Source of the DNA: an uncultured Mollicutes bacterium
GTDB taxonomy: Bacteria > Bacillota_I > Bacilli_A > RFN20 > CAG-826
Length of the DNA stretch: 8,799 nt
NCBI GenBank assembly: GCA_937893635.1
Contig: CALBGF010000023.1
Coordinates: 1 to 8,799 of the forward strand
Reading direction: 5' to 3'
Part shown: positions 8,126-8,799 of the stretch, piece by piece
Position numbering within the stretch: the stretch's first letter is position 1
Layout: each line of letters begins with the position of its first letter
Notes under the pieces: model-generated
Databases searched by the model: none
What the model was told of the DNA's origin: nothing
Seen by the model: only the letters and a program-made list of their open reading frames with translations
Program-made: the position numbers and the translations under genes

Positions 8126-8737
8126 ATGAAGAAAAATTTTGCATTACTTACGACGATGTTAATGCTTAGCTCTTGTGGAAATAACAGTGCAAGTTCTTTA
8201 AATTGTTCTAATAATGTAAGCGGAACTAGTAATGGAAGTGATTCGATTATCAGTACTAATCATAAAATTTTACTTGTTTATTTTTCTTGTACAGGGACAA
8301 CGGAAAGAGTGACCACAAAAATTGCTAACAACATTGAAGTAACAACATTTAAAATCGAGCCAAAAGTTCCATATACTAGTGAAGATTTAAATTATAATAA
8401 TAGTAATTGTAGAGCAAATATTGAGCAAAATGATTCAACAAGTAGACCAGAAATTGCTAATCAAATAGCGGATATATCAACTTATGATACTTTAATACTT
8501 GGATATCCTATTTGGTGGGGCAAAGCACCTAAAATCATTTACACTTTTTTGGAAAACTATAATTGTGATGCATTTACTATTTATCCATTTTGTACATCAG
8601 GCAGTTCCCCTATTAGCGGGAGTGAGTCTGATTTACATTCGATATGCAATACTTCAACTTGGAAAAACGGAAGAAGACTTACAACAAATAGTTCGAATGA
8701 AGACATTAAAAATTGGTTAGTAGATTTATATAATTAG
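8126..8737 (+). CDS. Flavodoxin-fold lipoprotein
   Basis: A 203-residue protein with a lipoprotein signal: KK at 2-3, a hydrophobic stretch to 14, and LSSC with C17 as the predicted lipidated cysteine. A Ser/Asn/Gly-rich linker (18-45) precedes a flavodoxin-like domain (47-203). ILLVYFSCTGTTERV (48-62) contains the FMN-phosphate loop at 54-59. GYPIWWGKAP (126-135) and PFCTSGSSPISGS (154-166) are the usual flavin-ring loops of the Flavodoxin_4-type group. It should bind FMN and carry electrons outside the membrane; partner and electron donor are unknown. Six cysteines besides the lipid anchor (27, 55, 95, 147, 156, 174) are unusual for so small an exported protein. The ATG has GAGGTG 5 nt upstream. 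It is separated from the glycosidase operon by a terminator and has its own MerR-type promoter, so a stress or redox role is more likely than sugar use. Confidence 0.85.
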   Translation: MKKNFALLTTMLMLSSCGNNSASSLNCSNNVSGTSNGSDSIISTNHKILLVYFSCTGTTERVTTKIANNIEVTTFKIEPKVPYTSEDLNYNNSNCRANIEQNDSTSRPEIANQIADISTYDTLILGYPIWWGKAPKIIYTFLENYNCDAFTIYPFCTSGSSPISGSESDLHSICNTSTWKNGRRLTTNSSNEDIKNWLVDLYN

Positions 8738-8757
8738 GATTTTATTTTAAGTTAAAA

Positions 8758-8774
8758 AATATTAAATTAATATT
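8758..8774. repeat. Perfect AT palindrome before the right-edge gene
   Basis: AATATTAA and TTAATATT flank a single central A, giving a perfect 8-bp inverted repeat. It starts 20 nt after the flavodoxin stop codon and ends 10 nt before the next ribosome binding site, a position suitable for an operator. It is all A/T in an AT-rich region, so chance is a real alternative. It is too weak to be a terminator. Confidence 0.35.
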
Positions 8775-8784
8775 GTAAGAAAAG

Positions 8785-8792
8785 AAAGGTGA
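8785..8792 (+). promoter_or_regulatory. Ribosome binding site of a gene starting at the right edge
   Basis: AAAGGTGA is a strong Shine-Dalgarno sequence. It is followed by ACATT and then AT, the last two bases of the window. If the next base is G, an ATG starts at 8798 with 5 nt spacing, the same as at the flavodoxin gene. The product cannot be seen. Given the MerR-type promoter to the left, a regulator gene is one possibility. Confidence 0.5.
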
Positions 8793-8799
8793 ACATTAT

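Noticed and set aside
8499..8720. Plus-strand 73-codon frame inside the flavodoxin gene
   Set aside because: Out-of-frame shadow of a well-supported flavodoxin domain.
1..8799. TGA read as tryptophan (Mollicutes code), suggested by the high AT content
   Set aside because: All genes are full length with TGG for Trp and no in-frame TGA.

Overview
The window is AT-rich, roughly 30% G+C by eye. It has strong AGGAGA/AGGTGA-type ribosome binding sites, short intergenic gaps and a Gram-positive-style lipoprotein. This fits a low-G+C Bacillota (Firmicutes), possibly an uncultured gut lineage near the Erysipelotrichia/Mollicutes side; that placement is inference. Tryptophan is encoded by TGG, genes end in TAA or TAG, and no gene needs TGA read as Trp, so the standard bacterial code applies.

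Left part (1-1145). A minus-strand AraC-family regulator runs off the left edge, so its second DNA-binding helix is missing. It is divergent from a three-gene operon. The roughly 90-base gap between them is dense. It holds two 16-base direct repeats 20 bp apart (AraC-operator-like), a regulator promoter lying on those repeats, an extended -10 with no -35 for the operon, and a cre-like element between the repeats and that -10.

Centre (1146-8029). Three tightly coupled plus-strand genes with 11- and 14-nt overlaps encode a cytoplasmic GH3 beta-glycosidase, a GPH/MelB-type cation-sugar symporter with a long charged C-terminal tail, and a cytoplasmic GH78 alpha-L-rhamnosidase. Together they suggest uptake of an intact rhamnosyl-beta-glycoside (of the rutinose, neohesperidose or flavonoid/saponin sugar type). 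GH78 would then remove rhamnose and GH3 the beta-linked sugar. The AraC protein is the likely substrate-responsive activator and CcpA the likely catabolite repressor. No rhamnose isomerase, kinase or aldolase gene is present, so the fate of free rhamnose is not visible here.

Right part (8030-8799). An intrinsic terminator closes the operon. An independent unit follows: a MerR-type promoter (19-bp spacer with a palindrome) drives a flavodoxin-fold lipoprotein. The last bases hold an AT palindrome and a good ribosome binding site whose start codon is probably cut by the window edge.

No mobile element, CRISPR array, tRNA or rRNA was seen. I found no clearly new biological system. The most informative points are the divergent control region, the transporter tail, and the MerR-controlled, surface-anchored flavodoxin.
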